Positions 51,237 to 60,101 of a stretch of DNA of 64,000 bases are shown here, one piece after another; within the stretch, counting starts at the first letter, position 1, and the number at the start of each line of letters is the position of its first letter. The DNA comes from Methylocystis sp. (GTDB taxonomy: Bacteria; Pseudomonadota; Alphaproteobacteria; Rhizobiales; Beijerinckiaceae), in the NCBI GenBank assembly GCA_016178015.1, contig JACOUB010000006.1, positions 1 through 64,000 on the forward strand, in the 5' to 3' direction. The notes under the pieces were generated by a model that saw only the letters and a program-made list of their open reading frames with translations, was not told where the DNA came from and made no database searches. The position numbers were made by a program, and so were the translations under genes.

Positions 51237-52482
51237 CCTCCGGCGCCATCAATTGCATCGATGGCGGATAGAGCGTTGGCGTGTGCTTACGGCCGTCGAC
51301 CCAGGCGTCCACCATATCAGCCCACTCCTGCATCATGTGGCGGCGCTGATGCTCATATTCGGCCTTGTTGTAGATGCCCCGTGACGAACGCCCGTCCTCG
51401 TGAGCCAAGCACTTTTCGATCCAGTCGCTGTTGAAACCCAGCTCGTTTAGGAGCGTGGAACCGGTGCGCCGGAGATCGTGAACGGTGTAGGGCTCCAGGG
51501 GCAGGCCCTCCTTCTTGGCCCGCTCGACCACGGCGTAGGTGATACGGTTGAATGTGGCGCGAGACATCGGCGCGTCGGCGTCGTAGCGGGACGGCAACAG
51601 ATACCGCGAGTTCCCGGCGCAGGTCTTCAGCGCGATCATGATGTCCAGCGCCTGCTGTGCCAGGTAGACGTTGTGGGGCTTGGAGCGCTTCATCCGCTCC
51701 TTGGGGATCGACCAGACTGCGTTCTCGAAGTCGACCTCATCCCAGGTCGCATCCTGCAGCTCACTTTTGCGGACCATCGTTAGCAGGAAGAGTTTCATAC
51801 CGAGCCGGATCGTCGGCAGGGTCGGTACATGCTCAAGCTGTTTGAGCATGACGCGGATCTCAGCCGGCGAAAGTGACCGATCTTTCGGGACAAAGGTCGC
51901 GATCGAAGCAGGCCCGACCTCCTCTGCCGGGTTAGCCACTTTTTCCCCGTGCAGGATCGCGAAGCCATAGACGAGCTTGATGATGTCGCGCACATGGACC
52001 GCCGTCGCCGGCGCGCCACGGTCCTTCACCTTCGCACACACCACCCTCACGTCGCCCGAGGTGATCTCGGTGAGAAGCCGATTCCGGAAGGCCGGCAGGA
52101 CGTCACGTTCGAAGATTGCTCGGCGCATCGCGCGGGTGCTGTCGGCCATCCTGGCCTCCTGAAGCCACCGTTCGCCGAACTCGCCGAAGCTCTTTGCTTC
52201 CTTCAGGCGTCGTTTCTCACGCTGCTTGCCGTGAGCGGGTGAACTGCCCTCGGCGACCTCCCGCTTGGCGTCGAGACACTTCTCCCTGGCGCGCGCTAGA
52301 GAGAGGCCCGAACCACCGTACCGTCCGATCGTGAGCGTCTCGCGTCGGCCGTTGAGGCGGTAGTCGTAACGGAAGGTGATCAACCCGGTTGGAGCGACGG
52401 TGACGTACATACTGTCACGGTCGGCCACCTTGTATGTTTTGTCTTTTGGTTTCAGTTGCTTAAGAGCGATATCGGTCAACAT
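51226..52482 (-). CDS. P4-type tyrosine integrase of the ICE (guaA-targeting)
   Basis: The 418-aa protein begins MLTDIALKQLKPKDKTYKVA, the DUF4102 arm-binding domain of P4-like integrases, followed by a core-binding domain and a catalytic domain with LTMVRKSEL (Arg I), TVHDLRRTGSTLL (His-x-x-Arg), LAHEDGRSSRGIYNKAEYEH (His and Tyr nucleophile near 385). It inserts and excises the element at the neighbouring guaA 3' end. In tripartite Mesorhizobium ICEs the integrase called IntG uses guaA; this may be its relative. The 317 bp upstream carry repeated octamers suited to arm-type sites. Confidence 0.92.
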   Translation of the reverse strand: MLTDIALKQLKPKDKTYKVADRDSMYVTVAPTGLITFRYDYRLNGRRETLTIGRYGGSGLSLARAREKCLDAKREVAEGSSPAHGKQREKRRLKEAKSFGEFGERWLQEARMADSTRAMRRAIFERDVLPAFRNRLLTEITSGDVRVVCAKVKDRGAPATAVHVRDIIKLVYGFAILHGEKVANPAEEVGPASIATFVPKDRSLSPAEIRVMLKQLEHVPTLPTIRLGMKLFLLTMVRKSELQDATWDEVDFENAVWSIPKERMKRSKPHNVYLAQQALDIMIALKTCAGNSRYLLPSRYDADAPMSRATFNRITYAVVERAKKEGLPLEPYTVHDLRRTGSTLLNELGFNSDWIEKCLAHEDGRSSRGIYNKAEYEHQRRHMMQEWADMVDAWVDGRKHTPTLYPPSMQLMAPEATV

Positions 52483-52799
52483 GGATCGGCCATTTTCGGG
52501 CGAAATTTCAGTGTCTGACGGCTATTTTTACCGTCAACCCTTTTTTATGGCAAGTAGATCATATTTACTGTTTAATTTCAATATTTTAGAAAAATTATTT
52601 TACCGTCACGGCCCAAAATTAGCTGACGGTAAAGCGAAAATCGACCCGGAAGCCACTCACGCCATACCGTCAGATTTACCGTCAGATTGATCCGCTGAGC
52701 AGCGATAGGACGCGATAGCTAGAGAGGCTATTATCTCCATAAATCAGTATGTTCATGTCAAATTCCGATAGTCCGCGAAACGTCGCGAAACACACCGTT
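52483..52799. other. AT-rich ICE terminus
   Basis: No gene. This 317-bp stretch separates the integrase from guaA and contains the octamer array described separately and the integrase promoter. The junction of the element with the chromosome should lie at or just inside the guaA stop codon near 52800. Confidence 0.6.
52516..52684. repeat. Repeated octamer TACCGTCA (candidate integrase arm sites)
   Basis: TACCGTCA occurs at 52529-52536, 52601-52608, 52665-52672 and 52677-52684 on the plus strand and at 52624-52631 on the minus strand; a partial copy (TGACGG) is at 52516-52521. All are within 170 bp of AT-rich DNA between the integrase start and the guaA 3' end, the place where arm-type sites of the attachment region are expected. 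Confidence 0.6.
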
Positions 52800-54398
52800 T
52801 CATTCCCACTCGATCGTCCCCGGCGGCTTGCTGGTCACGTCGTAGACGACGCGATTGACGCCCCTTACTTCGTTGATGATGCGCGTCGCCACACGCCCCA
52901 GGAAATTCATGTCGAAACCATAGTAGTCCGCCGTCATGCCGTCGGTGCTGGTGACGGCGCGCAGCGCCAAGACATGATCGTAGGTGCGGCCGTCGCCCAT
53001 GACGCCGACCGTGCGCACCGGCAGCAGCACCGCGAAGGCCTGCCAAATGTCGTCGTAAAGCCCCGCCTTGCGGATTTCGTCGAGAAGAAGGGCGTCGGCC
53101 TTGCGCAAGATCGCGAGTTTCTCCCGCGAAATCGCGCCGGGGCAGCGAATGGCGAGGCCTGGCCCGGGGAAGGGATGGCGGCCGACGAAAGCCTCGGGGA
53201 GCCCGAGTTCGCGCCCGAGCGCGCGCACCTCGTCCTTGAACAATTCGCGCAAAGGTTCGACGAGCTTCATGTTCATGCGCTCGGGCAGGCCGCCGACGTT
53301 GTGATGCGACTTGATCGTCACCGACGGACCGCCGGCAAAAGACACGCTCTCGATGACGTCGGGATAGAGCGTGCCCTGCGCCAAAAATTGCGGCGCGCCT
53401 TTGCCGTCATGGGCGATCTTCTTGGCTTCTTCCTCGAACGTCTCGATGAACAGGCGGCCGATCGTCTTGCGCTTGCCCTCGGGGTCTTCGACGCCCGCCA
53501 AGGCCTCGAGAAACAGCTCCTGCGCTCTAACGTGGACGAGCGGAATATTGTAATGGTTGCGAAAGAGACGCACCACCTCCTCCGCTTCGCTCTCACGCAG
53601 CAGACCGTGATCGACGAACACGCAGGTGAGCGCATCGCCGATGGCTTCGTGAACGAGCACGGCCGCGACCGCCGAGTCCACCCCACCGGATAGGCCGCAC
53701 AGCACGCGGCCCCTCCCCACCTGATGGCGAATGGCGGAAACGGCCTCTTGCCGAAAAGCGGCCATCGTCCAATCGGACTTCAGCCCGGCGACCTTGTGGA
53801 CGAAATTGGCGAGGAGCTTGGCGCCGTCCGGCGTATGCACGACCTCGAGATGGAATTGCACGCCATAATAGCGCCGCGCTTCGTCGGCGATCGCCGCCAT
53901 GGGCGCATTGGGCGAGGCCGCGATGACGCGAAAACCCGGCGGCAGGCGCGTCACCCGATCGCCGTGGCTCATCCAGACCGGATAGGTCCCGCCCTTCTCC
54001 CATACGCCGGCAAATAATGGGCTGTCGGCGAGCACGTCGATCGCCGCGCGGCCGAATTCGCGATGGTGTCCCCCCTCGACCGCGCCGCCCAACTGCGCCG
54101 CCAGAAGCTGCTCGCCATAGCAGATGGCCAGCACCGGAACGCCGGACGAGAATATGCTTTCCGGCGCGCGCGGCGAGCCCTCCTCGGTGACGGAACAGGG
54201 GCTCCCAGACAGGATGACCGCCTTGGGACGGATGTCGGCGAACGCGGCCTCGGCGTTCTGGAACGGCGCGATTTCGCAATAGACGCCGGCCTCGCGCACG
54301 CGCCGCGCGATGAGCTGCGTCACCTGCGAGCCGAAATCGACGATCAGCGCCTTGTCGTGGCGCTCGGCGATCTCGTGGTGGAAGTCGGCGGCGTGCAT
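52800..54398 (-). CDS. guaA: GMP synthase (glutamine-hydrolysing)
   Basis: From the ATG at 54398 the 532-aa protein has the glutamine amidotransferase domain ([20 protein letters not shown] at about 17-36, the nucleophile Cys in [17 protein letters not shown]) and the ATP-pyrophosphatase domain ([20 protein letters not shown], near 230-249), ending with the conserved [10 protein letters not shown]. It converts XMP to GMP. The longer upstream frame only reads through a REP hairpin. The ICE integrase gene lies 317 bp past its 3' end, so this conserved C-terminal sequence is the probable attachment site, kept intact by the insertion. Confidence 0.97.
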   Translation of the reverse strand: MHAADFHHEIAERHDKALIVDFGSQVTQLIARRVREAGVYCEIAPFQNAEAAFADIRPKAVILSGSPCSVTEEGSPRAPESIFSSGVPVLAICYGEQLLAAQLGGAVEGGHHREFGRAAIDVLADSPLFAGVWEKGGTYPVWMSHGDRVTRLPPGFRVIAASPNAPMAAIADEARRYYGVQFHLEVVHTPDGAKLLANFVHKVAGLKSDWTMAAFRQEAVSAIRHQVGRGRVLCGLSGGVDSAVAAVLVHEAIGDALTCVFVDHGLLRESEAEEVVRLFRNHYNIPLVHVRAQELFLEALAGVEDPEGKRKTIGRLFIETFEEEAKKIAHDGKGAPQFLAQGTLYPDVIESVSFAGGPSVTIKSHHNVGGLPERMNMKLVEPLRELFKDEVRALGRELGLPEAFVGRHPFPGPGLAIRCPGAISREKLAILRKADALLLDEIRKAGLYDDIWQAFAVLLPVRTVGVMGDGRTYDHVLALRAVTSTDGMTADYYGFDMNFLGRVATRIINEVRGVNRVVYDVTSKPPGTIEWE

Positions 54399-54430
54399 CG
54401 TGTTCTCTTTCACGAGGGCCCCCTCCCCAA

Positions 54431-54512
54431 CCCTCCCCCGCGTTCCGCGGGAGAGGGAGCGCGCGAAACGCCGATCGTTAGGGTCCCCTCTCCCGCGGAA
54501 CGCGGGGGAGGG
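54431..54512. repeat. Large REP-type inverted repeat
   Basis: Perfect 27-bp arms at 54431-54457 and 54486-54512, with 28 bp between, each arm itself containing a small palindrome (CCGCG-TTC-CGCGG type). It lies between the start of guaA and the end of the upstream methyltransferase gene and could form a cruciform or act as a terminator in both directions. Confidence 0.8.
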
Positions 54513-54566
54513 ACAGGGAGGGGGCATCTCCTTTTTGCCTTAAGAGACGACGCCCAACCGCGCAAC

Positions 54567-55859
54567 TCATCCCCGCCGCAACACAGCGATAAAAAACCCG
54601 TCCGTCCCGCTCACGCGCGGCGAAAGGCGAATGGCCGGCCCGAACGGCGAGGCGAACCGCGCGAGCTCGGGCAAGCCCGCTTGCGCCGCCGCCTCCGCTG
54701 CGGGCACAGCGGAAAACGCTGGGTGGTCCGCCAGAAACGCGGCGGTCTGATCCTCGTTTTCGTCGCGCAGCAGCGAACAGGTGACATAAACCAGCCGTCC
54801 GCCCGCGCCAACGAAGCGCGCAGCCTTGGTCAGCGCCTCTTTTTGCTCGCGCAACCGCTGCTCGAGGGCGCCGGGCGCGAGGCGCCATTTGGCGTCGGGA
54901 TGACGCCGCCACGTTCCCGTTCCCGTGCAAGGGGCGTCGATCAACACGAGGTCGCAGCGCCGTTCGAGATCGCCCAACACGTCGGCGCCGCCGCGCGGGG
55001 CGCGCACCTGGATGTTGCGCGCCCCGGCGCGCTCGAGGCGGGCGTAGATTTGCGTCAGCCGGCGCCCGTCGTCGTCGAAGGCGTAGATTTGCCCGCGGTT
55101 GTGCATCTCTCCGGCGAGCGCGAGGGCTTTGCCGCCGCCGCCCGCGCAAAAATCCAACGCCTGTTCGCCTGGCTGCGCGGCGCACAGCAGAGCCGCGAGC
55201 TGCGAGCCTTCGTCCTGCGTCTCGATGAGGCCCTTGACGTAAGCGGGCTCCGCCGCAAGCGCCGGGCCGCGGCCATGGCCGGCGGGCGCAATGCGCAACC
55301 CCAGCGGCGATAAGGGCGTCGGGACGGGATGCAAATGCGCGAGGCGCTGCAAAAGGTCGTCGCGCGACGCCTTCAAAATATTGACGCGCAGATCGACGGG
55401 CGCCCGTGTCGCCAACGCCTTGCCCTCCTCCGCCGCGCCCTCGCCGAACGCCGCCGCAAAGCGTTCGGCCAGCCATTGCGGATAATCGCCGCGCACATGA
55501 TCGGGCGCCTCTTCGAGCGCGCCGTGCTCGAGACGCTCGCGTTCTTCTGCCGACAAGGGCGCCGGCGCATGGCCCTCGCCGGAGCAAAGAGCGGCGATGG
55601 CTAAACGCTCGAGGCCGCGCGCTTCGCGAAGAGCGCCGAGCATGATGGCGCGGGGCGTTTCCTCCGCCATGACGAAGGCGGCGGAGGCGCGCTTGCGCAG
55701 CGCGTCAAACGCCAGGCCCGCGATCGCGGCGCGATCCTGCGAGCCGGCGAAACGATGCGACAGGCCCCAATCCTTGATGGCGTCCGCCGCCGGCCGGCGA
55801 CGCGACGCGAGCTCGGCAAGGATTTCGATGGCGGCGGCGACGTGAGCGGCGGGGGTCAT
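54567..55859 (-). CDS. RsmB/NOP-family RNA (cytosine-5) methyltransferase
   Basis: The 430-aa protein has an N-terminal NusB-like helical region (FAGSQDRAAIAGLAFDALRK), then the methyltransferase domain: ALDFCAGGGGKALALAGEM (AdoMet loop, about 238-256), VLIDAPCTGTGTWRRHPDAK (motif IV with Cys) and LVYVTCSLLRDENEDQ (motif VI with the catalytic Cys). It modifies cytosine in 16S rRNA or another RNA. The start at 55859 reads MTPAAHVAAAIEILAEL. Exact target cannot be assigned. Confidence 0.9.
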   Translation of the reverse strand: MTPAAHVAAAIEILAELASRRRPAADAIKDWGLSHRFAGSQDRAAIAGLAFDALRKRASAAFVMAEETPRAIMLGALREARGLERLAIAALCSGEGHAPAPLSAEERERLEHGALEEAPDHVRGDYPQWLAERFAAAFGEGAAEEGKALATRAPVDLRVNILKASRDDLLQRLAHLHPVPTPLSPLGLRIAPAGHGRGPALAAEPAYVKGLIETQDEGSQLAALLCAAQPGEQALDFCAGGGGKALALAGEMHNRGQIYAFDDDGRRLTQIYARLERAGARNIQVRAPRGGADVLGDLERRCDLVLIDAPCTGTGTWRRHPDAKWRLAPGALEQRLREQKEALTKAARFVGAGGRLVYVTCSLLRDENEDQTAAFLADHPAFSAVPAAEAAAQAGLPELARFASPFGPAIRLSPRVSGTDGFFIAVLRRG

Positions 55860-55986
55860 GACAGGAATAATATTGGACCGCGCGCGTTCAGGCGCGCAAT
55901 CCTTTGGCGTTCCAAGGAGCGAGCCTGAAGGCTCGCGGTCCGCGCAAAGCTTTTATGCAAGGCTTACACACGATCCGCCCTCATCC

Positions 55987-56028
55987 GGCCGGCTCCGCCG
56001 GCCACCTTCTCCCGCAAGCGGGAGAAGG
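55987..56028. repeat. REP hairpin pair downstream of glpX
   Basis: GGCCGGC (55987-55993) pairs with GCCGGCC (55997-56003), and CCTTCTCCCG (56005-56014) pairs with CGGGAGAAGG (56019-56028) over CAAG. The second hairpin recurs exactly at 62047-62070. This is a rhizobial REP-type element. Confidence 0.75.
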
Positions 56029-56040
56029 AACACGAGACGC

Positions 56041-57036
56041 TCACAAAAAATCGAATGTCGCCAACCCGCGGTGCGCGGCCCTTATTCTCCGCACGGTGCC
56101 GGTCGCCGAACGATAAACGAGCGTTTCGGTTTCGATCACTCCCTTGTCGAAGGTCACGCCGGCGAGCAGCGGCCCGTCGGTGACGCCGGTCGCGCAGACG
56201 ATGACGTCGCCCGAGGCGAGTTCGCTCATGTCGTATTTCTTTCTCGGATCGGCGACGCCCATGCAGGCGGCGCGCGCGATCTTGGGCTTGCTGTCGAGAA
56301 CGAGACGGCCCTGCATCTGGCCGCCGACGCAGCGCAACGCGCCGGCGGCGAGCACGCCCTCCGGCGCGCCGCCCGAGCCCAGATAAAGATCGACGCCGGT
56401 CTCGGCGGGCTGCGCGGTAAAGATGACGCCGGCGACGTCGCCGTCGCTGATGAGCCGCACGCGGGCCCCGGCCCTGCGGCATTTGGCGATAAGTTCGGCA
56501 TGGCGCGGACGGTCGAGAATGCACACCGTGATCTCGCTCGAAGCGACCCCCTTGGCCTTGGCCAGCGCCTCGATATTGGCGCCGGGCTCATTGTCGAGAT
56601 CGATGGTGCCAGCCGGATAGCCGGGGCCGACGGCGATCTTGTCCATATAGACGTCGGGCGCGTAAAGGAGCGAGCCGGACGCCGCCATGGCGACGATCGA
56701 AATCGCGCCGGGCATGTCCTTGGCGCACAAAGTGGATCCCTCGAGCGGAGCGACGGCGAGATCGAGCTTGGGGCCGATCTTGGCGCCGACCTCCTCGCCG
56801 ATGAACAGCATCGGAACGGCGTCGCGCTCGCCCTCGCCGATAACCACTCTGCCGCGCATCGGCAGGCGATTGAGTTCGCCGCGCATGGCGTCGACCGCCG
56901 CCTGATCGGCCGCCATCTCGTCGCCGCGGCCGCGCCAACGCGCCGCCGCCACCCCGGCGCGCTCGGTAACGCGCACGAGCTCAAGCACCAGGGAACGATC
57001 GATGAATTGTCCTTCGACAATGGGAAACTCCGCCAC
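56041..57036 (-). CDS. glpX: Class II fructose-1,6-bisphosphatase
   Basis: GTG at 57036, preceded by GAGAGGA, gives a 331-aa protein beginning VAEFPIVEGQFIDRSLVLEL; upstream ATG adds an unconserved basic stretch. GlpX hallmarks follow: MRGRVVIGEGERDAVPMLFI, LAVAPLEGSTLCA (metal-binding Asp/Glu area), GPGYPAGTIDLDN and VDLYLGSGGAPEGVLAAGAL. It hydrolyses fructose-1,6-bisphosphate in gluconeogenesis. It follows hom by 28 bp; the hom-glpX pair is common in Rhizobiales. Confidence 0.95.
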   Translation of the reverse strand: MAEFPIVEGQFIDRSLVLELVRVTERAGVAAARWRGRGDEMAADQAAVDAMRGELNRLPMRGRVVIGEGERDAVPMLFIGEEVGAKIGPKLDLAVAPLEGSTLCAKDMPGAISIVAMAASGSLLYAPDVYMDKIAVGPGYPAGTIDLDNEPGANIEALAKAKGVASSEITVCILDRPRHAELIAKCRRAGARVRLISDGDVAGVIFTAQPAETGVDLYLGSGGAPEGVLAAGALRCVGGQMQGRLVLDSKPKIARAACMGVADPRKKYDMSELASGDVIVCATGVTDGPLLAGVTFDKGVIETETLVYRSATGTVRRIRAAHRGLATFDFL

Positions 57037-57064
57037 GTCGTTCCTCTCCCGCAAATTTTGCTCT

Positions 57065-58381
57065 TCACTCGCGTTCGATGCGGATGACTTGCGCTTTCCC
57101 GACGATCGTGCCGTCGGCGTCAATCGCCTCGAGCGCCTCGCGCACCAGATGTTCGCTGGTTGCGTGCGTGATGAGGATCACGCTGACGCTCCTTGGCGCC
57201 GAACTCTGGTCGCCGGCGCGCTGAAAGCGGCCGCGTTGAACGATGCTTTCGAGCGAAATGCGGCGCTCAGCCATGCGTCCCGCGATCTTGGCGAAGGCCC
57301 CAGCCACGTCGCGAACCGTGAGACGGATGTAATAGCCGCCCTCGTGGCGACGCATCGGCATGCGCCGCAATTCGCGCAAGGCGGCGCTCGGAATGCCGAA
57401 CGGCGCCGAACGAACGCCCTTGGCTATGTCGGCAATGTCGGCGACGACGGCGGAAGCCGTCGCTTCGCCGCCGGCGCCGGGTCCGACCAGCGTCAGTTCG
57501 TGCACGGCGTCGGCGTCGATGGTGACGGCGTTGGTGACGCCCATCACTTGCGCAATGGCCGTGGTCTTCTTGACCATCGTGGGATGCACGCGCTGCTCGA
57601 TTCCCTGCGCCGTTCGCTGCGCCACTCCTAAGAGCTTGATGCGGAAGCCGAGTTCCGCCGCGGCCTCGATGTCGGCGAGGGTGACGCGTTCGATGCCTTC
57701 GACATCGATGGCGCGCGGCGCGATGCGCGTGCCGAAGGCGAGCGAGGTGAGGATCGAGAGCTTATGCGCAGTGTCGTAGCCGCCGATGTCGAAGGTCGGA
57801 TCGGCCTCGGCGTAGCCCAGCTGTTGCGCCTCGGCAAGACACTGCGCGAACGAGAGCTCTTCGAGCTCCATGCGCGACAGGATGTAATTGCAGGTGCCGT
57901 TGAGGATGCCATAGACGCGGTCGATCGAATTGCCGGCGAGCCCCTCGCGCAGCGTCTTGACGATCGGAATGCCGCCGGCGACCGAGGCCTCGAAGGCCAA
58001 CGCCACGTGCTTTTCCTCGGCCAGCGCCGCAAGACGCAGACCGTGTTCGGCGAGCAGCGCCTTGTTGGCGGTGACGACCGACTTGCCGTTGGCGAGCGCC
58101 GTCTCGACGCTGGCGCGCGCCGGCCCTTCGGCGCCGCCGATCAGCTCGACGAACAGATCGACGCGCGGCGAGGCGGCGAGCTGCGCCGCATCGGAAAAGA
58201 ACGCCGCGTGCGTCAGATCGACGCCGCGCTCCTTGTCCGGCTCGCGCGCCGAAACGCCGGCGACGACGATCTCGCGCCCGGTGCGCGCTCGAAGCGCCTC
58301 CGCTTGCCGTTGCAAGAGCCGCGCCACCGCCGCGCCGACGGTGCCGAGGCCGGCGATGCCGACGCGCAAGGGTTCCGCCAT
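57065..58381 (-). CDS. hom: Homoserine dehydrogenase
   Basis: The 438-aa protein from ATG 58381 (six more residues if 58399 is used) begins MAEPLRVGIAGLGTVGAAVA with the NAD(P)-binding GxGxxG loop. The catalytic domain shows YGILNGTCNYILSRMELEEL and FGTRIAPRAIDVEGIERVTL; the C-terminal ACT domain contains GGYYIRLTVRDVAGAFAKIA. It reduces aspartate semialdehyde to homoserine for threonine and methionine synthesis, and the ACT domain allows feedback control by threonine. Confidence 0.96.
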   Translation of the reverse strand: MAEPLRVGIAGLGTVGAAVARLLQRQAEALRARTGREIVVAGVSAREPDKERGVDLTHAAFFSDAAQLAASPRVDLFVELIGGAEGPARASVETALANGKSVVTANKALLAEHGLRLAALAEEKHVALAFEASVAGGIPIVKTLREGLAGNSIDRVYGILNGTCNYILSRMELEELSFAQCLAEAQQLGYAEADPTFDIGGYDTAHKLSILTSLAFGTRIAPRAIDVEGIERVTLADIEAAAELGFRIKLLGVAQRTAQGIEQRVHPTMVKKTTAIAQVMGVTNAVTIDADAVHELTLVGPGAGGEATASAVVADIADIAKGVRSAPFGIPSAALRELRRMPMRRHEGGYYIRLTVRDVAGAFAKIAGRMAERRISLESIVQRGRFQRAGDQSSAPRSVSVILITHATSEHLVREALEAIDADGTIVGKAQVIRIERE

Positions 58382-58807
58382 GTTAAGATGCGCCCGCAAT
58401 GAATGCGCCCAGGGAAACGCCGGAACGGAGCCGCGCGATTTCCCGACGAAACGGCCTTGTGCCCGATTCCGCGAGGCGGATCAAGGAAAGGGAGCGGCCG
58501 GTGGCGGCTCTGCCGCAATGCGCCACAAGTGGTCATTCAGGAACCTCATCGCACTCAAGATCATGTGCAGCGGGATCGAAATATCGAAATCAGGCATTTT
58601 GCAGTCCAATGCCTGGATCGACGTGTCGGCGAGCGTGACCGCGCCCCCACTCACGCATAGAGCTAAACAAGACCCTGCGAGCCCCATCGAAACGCCAGCG
58701 GTTGTAAAGCATCACCTCGGTCTCGACGGTGCGCGCTTCATTGTTGCTAGTGGAACGCAACCAATTCCTCTGGCCGGGACTTCCCTGTCGTGGAAAGGAC
58801 GTTAGCC
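58382..58807. other. 426-bp intergenic gap between hom and the CitE-like gene
   Basis: No gene supported; small frames on both strands overlap and are not protein-like. The divergent genes hom and the CitE-like gene must have their promoters here. GC falls toward the right end. Confidence 0.5.
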
Positions 58808-59755
58808 ATGAGCGACAATTTTCCCATCCTTCGTAGCGTTATGTATGTGCCGGGCACCGATCCCGAGAAAATCGTGAAAGCGCTTACGAGTCAGGCAGAT
58901 GGCATTATTCTTGATCTCGAAGATTCGACTGCGCCCAACAGCAAGGTAGTGGCCCGCGGTCATATTGTGGAAGCCGTTGAAAGAGGTAATTTTGGACACC
59001 GCACCGTTATCGTTCGCTGTAATGCTTTAAGCACGGAGTGGGGTCCAGAAGATTTGAGACAAGTGGCGGCCGTCGGCCCACACGCAATTCTGGCGCCGAA
59101 GGTCAATTCGGAGAGGGATGTTCGCGCTTATCTCGCCGCTATGAAAGCCGCCCCTCCACAGACCGAGCTTTGGGTCATGGCAGAAACCGTAACTTGCTTT
59201 AATGGAAACCTCCCCAGAATTGCCGCCATCGGAAGCGAGCCGTCGTCACGTCTGACTACCTTGGTCATGGGCACTAACGACATCAAAAAGGAAATGAGGG
59301 CCCTTGACGCACCGGGACGTGAGCCACTTCAATTTGCTCTTGCTCAGGTGGTAATAGCCGCGCGGGATAATAAGTTGCTGGTCATTGATGGTGTCTACAA
59401 TAAGTTTGTCCGTAAAGACAAAAGTGAAGATGAAAATAAAGCTATTGCCGCAGGGTTCGAGGCAGAGTGTAAACAAGGCCATTATTTCGGTTTTGATGGC
59501 AAAACTCTAATCCATCCGAGTCAGATCGGTATCGCCAACAACACCTTTCGGCCATCCGCCGCCGAAGTGGCGCGTGACCAGAAGATAATTGACATCTTTG
59601 ACCTGCCAGAAAATATAGGCAAAGGCGTAGTCGCCGCTCCATGGGGCGGGATGCTCGAAGCGGCAATACACTTGGCTCAAGCGGAAAGGACGGTCGCAAT
59701 CAATGGCAGGATTCAAGAAATCGAGGCCCTATTCGCTAAGAATACAAACGGATAA
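58808..59755 (+). CDS. HpcH/HpaI aldolase (CitE-like CoA-ester lyase)
   Basis: The ATG at 58808 follows GGAAAGGA and gives a 315-aa protein beginning MSDNFPILRSVMYVPGTDPE. The CitE-like TIM barrel shows DGIILDLEDSTAPNSKVVAR (metal and acid residues), AILAPKVNSERDV, ELWVMAETVTCFNG (catalytic Glu), FGFDGKTLIHPSQIGIANNT. Family members cleave or form malyl-, citramalyl- or related CoA esters. It differs from the MclA malyl-CoA lyase of serine-cycle methylotrophs in its N-terminal and substrate loops as I recall them. Its codons are clearly more AT-rich than those of its neighbours, suggesting transfer. Substrate unknown. Confidence 0.85.
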   Translation: MSDNFPILRSVMYVPGTDPEKIVKALTSQADGIILDLEDSTAPNSKVVARGHIVEAVERGNFGHRTVIVRCNALSTEWGPEDLRQVAAVGPHAILAPKVNSERDVRAYLAAMKAAPPQTELWVMAETVTCFNGNLPRIAAIGSEPSSRLTTLVMGTNDIKKEMRALDAPGREPLQFALAQVVIAARDNKLLVIDGVYNKFVRKDKSEDENKAIAAGFEAECKQGHYFGFDGKTLIHPSQIGIANNTFRPSAAEVARDQKIIDIFDLPENIGKGVVAAPWGGMLEAAIHLAQAERTVAINGRIQEIEALFAKNTNG

Positions 59756-60101
59756 GCAATCTGTCGGCAGGCAGGAGAAAACTTCCACGCTCTCCAGGCC
59801 ACGCCTCTTATGACAAGCGGCAAAGGCTTTTGCGCGAGGCGGCTTTGACGCCTTCGTCGAGGCGCCCTACTAGGCGGCAAAGATCGGCTGATAGCACGCT
59901 GCTTCGTGGGATTTCGCCCTACCACTCTCAGATTTATGAGTAGCCTAACCAGCGCGCATAGGACGCGACGAGGCGTCGAGCGTCTCATTTGGGTCACAAG
60001 CAGAAATTCAACCTGACCCGCTCCGCTTTTCTCGCCAGCGCAGCGCGCGAGAAGATCGAGGCGCATCGCTGACCGCATGCCGCAAGGGAGCAAAGCCAAC
60101 G
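59756..60101. other. 346-bp gap before ygfZ
   Basis: No gene supported and no clear hairpin terminator. GGAG about 15 bp before the ygfZ ATG may be its ribosome site. Confidence 0.45.

Noticed and set aside
52749-55313. Plus-strand frames of 314 and 416 codons over guaA and the rRNA methyltransferase gene
   Set aside because: Antisense to two well-supported conserved genes; no domain and no promoter-like start.
58808-59755. Malyl-CoA lyase (mclA) of the serine cycle
   Set aside because: The protein has CitE-like motifs, but its N-terminus and loops do not match MclA as I know it, and no serine-cycle genes are nearby.
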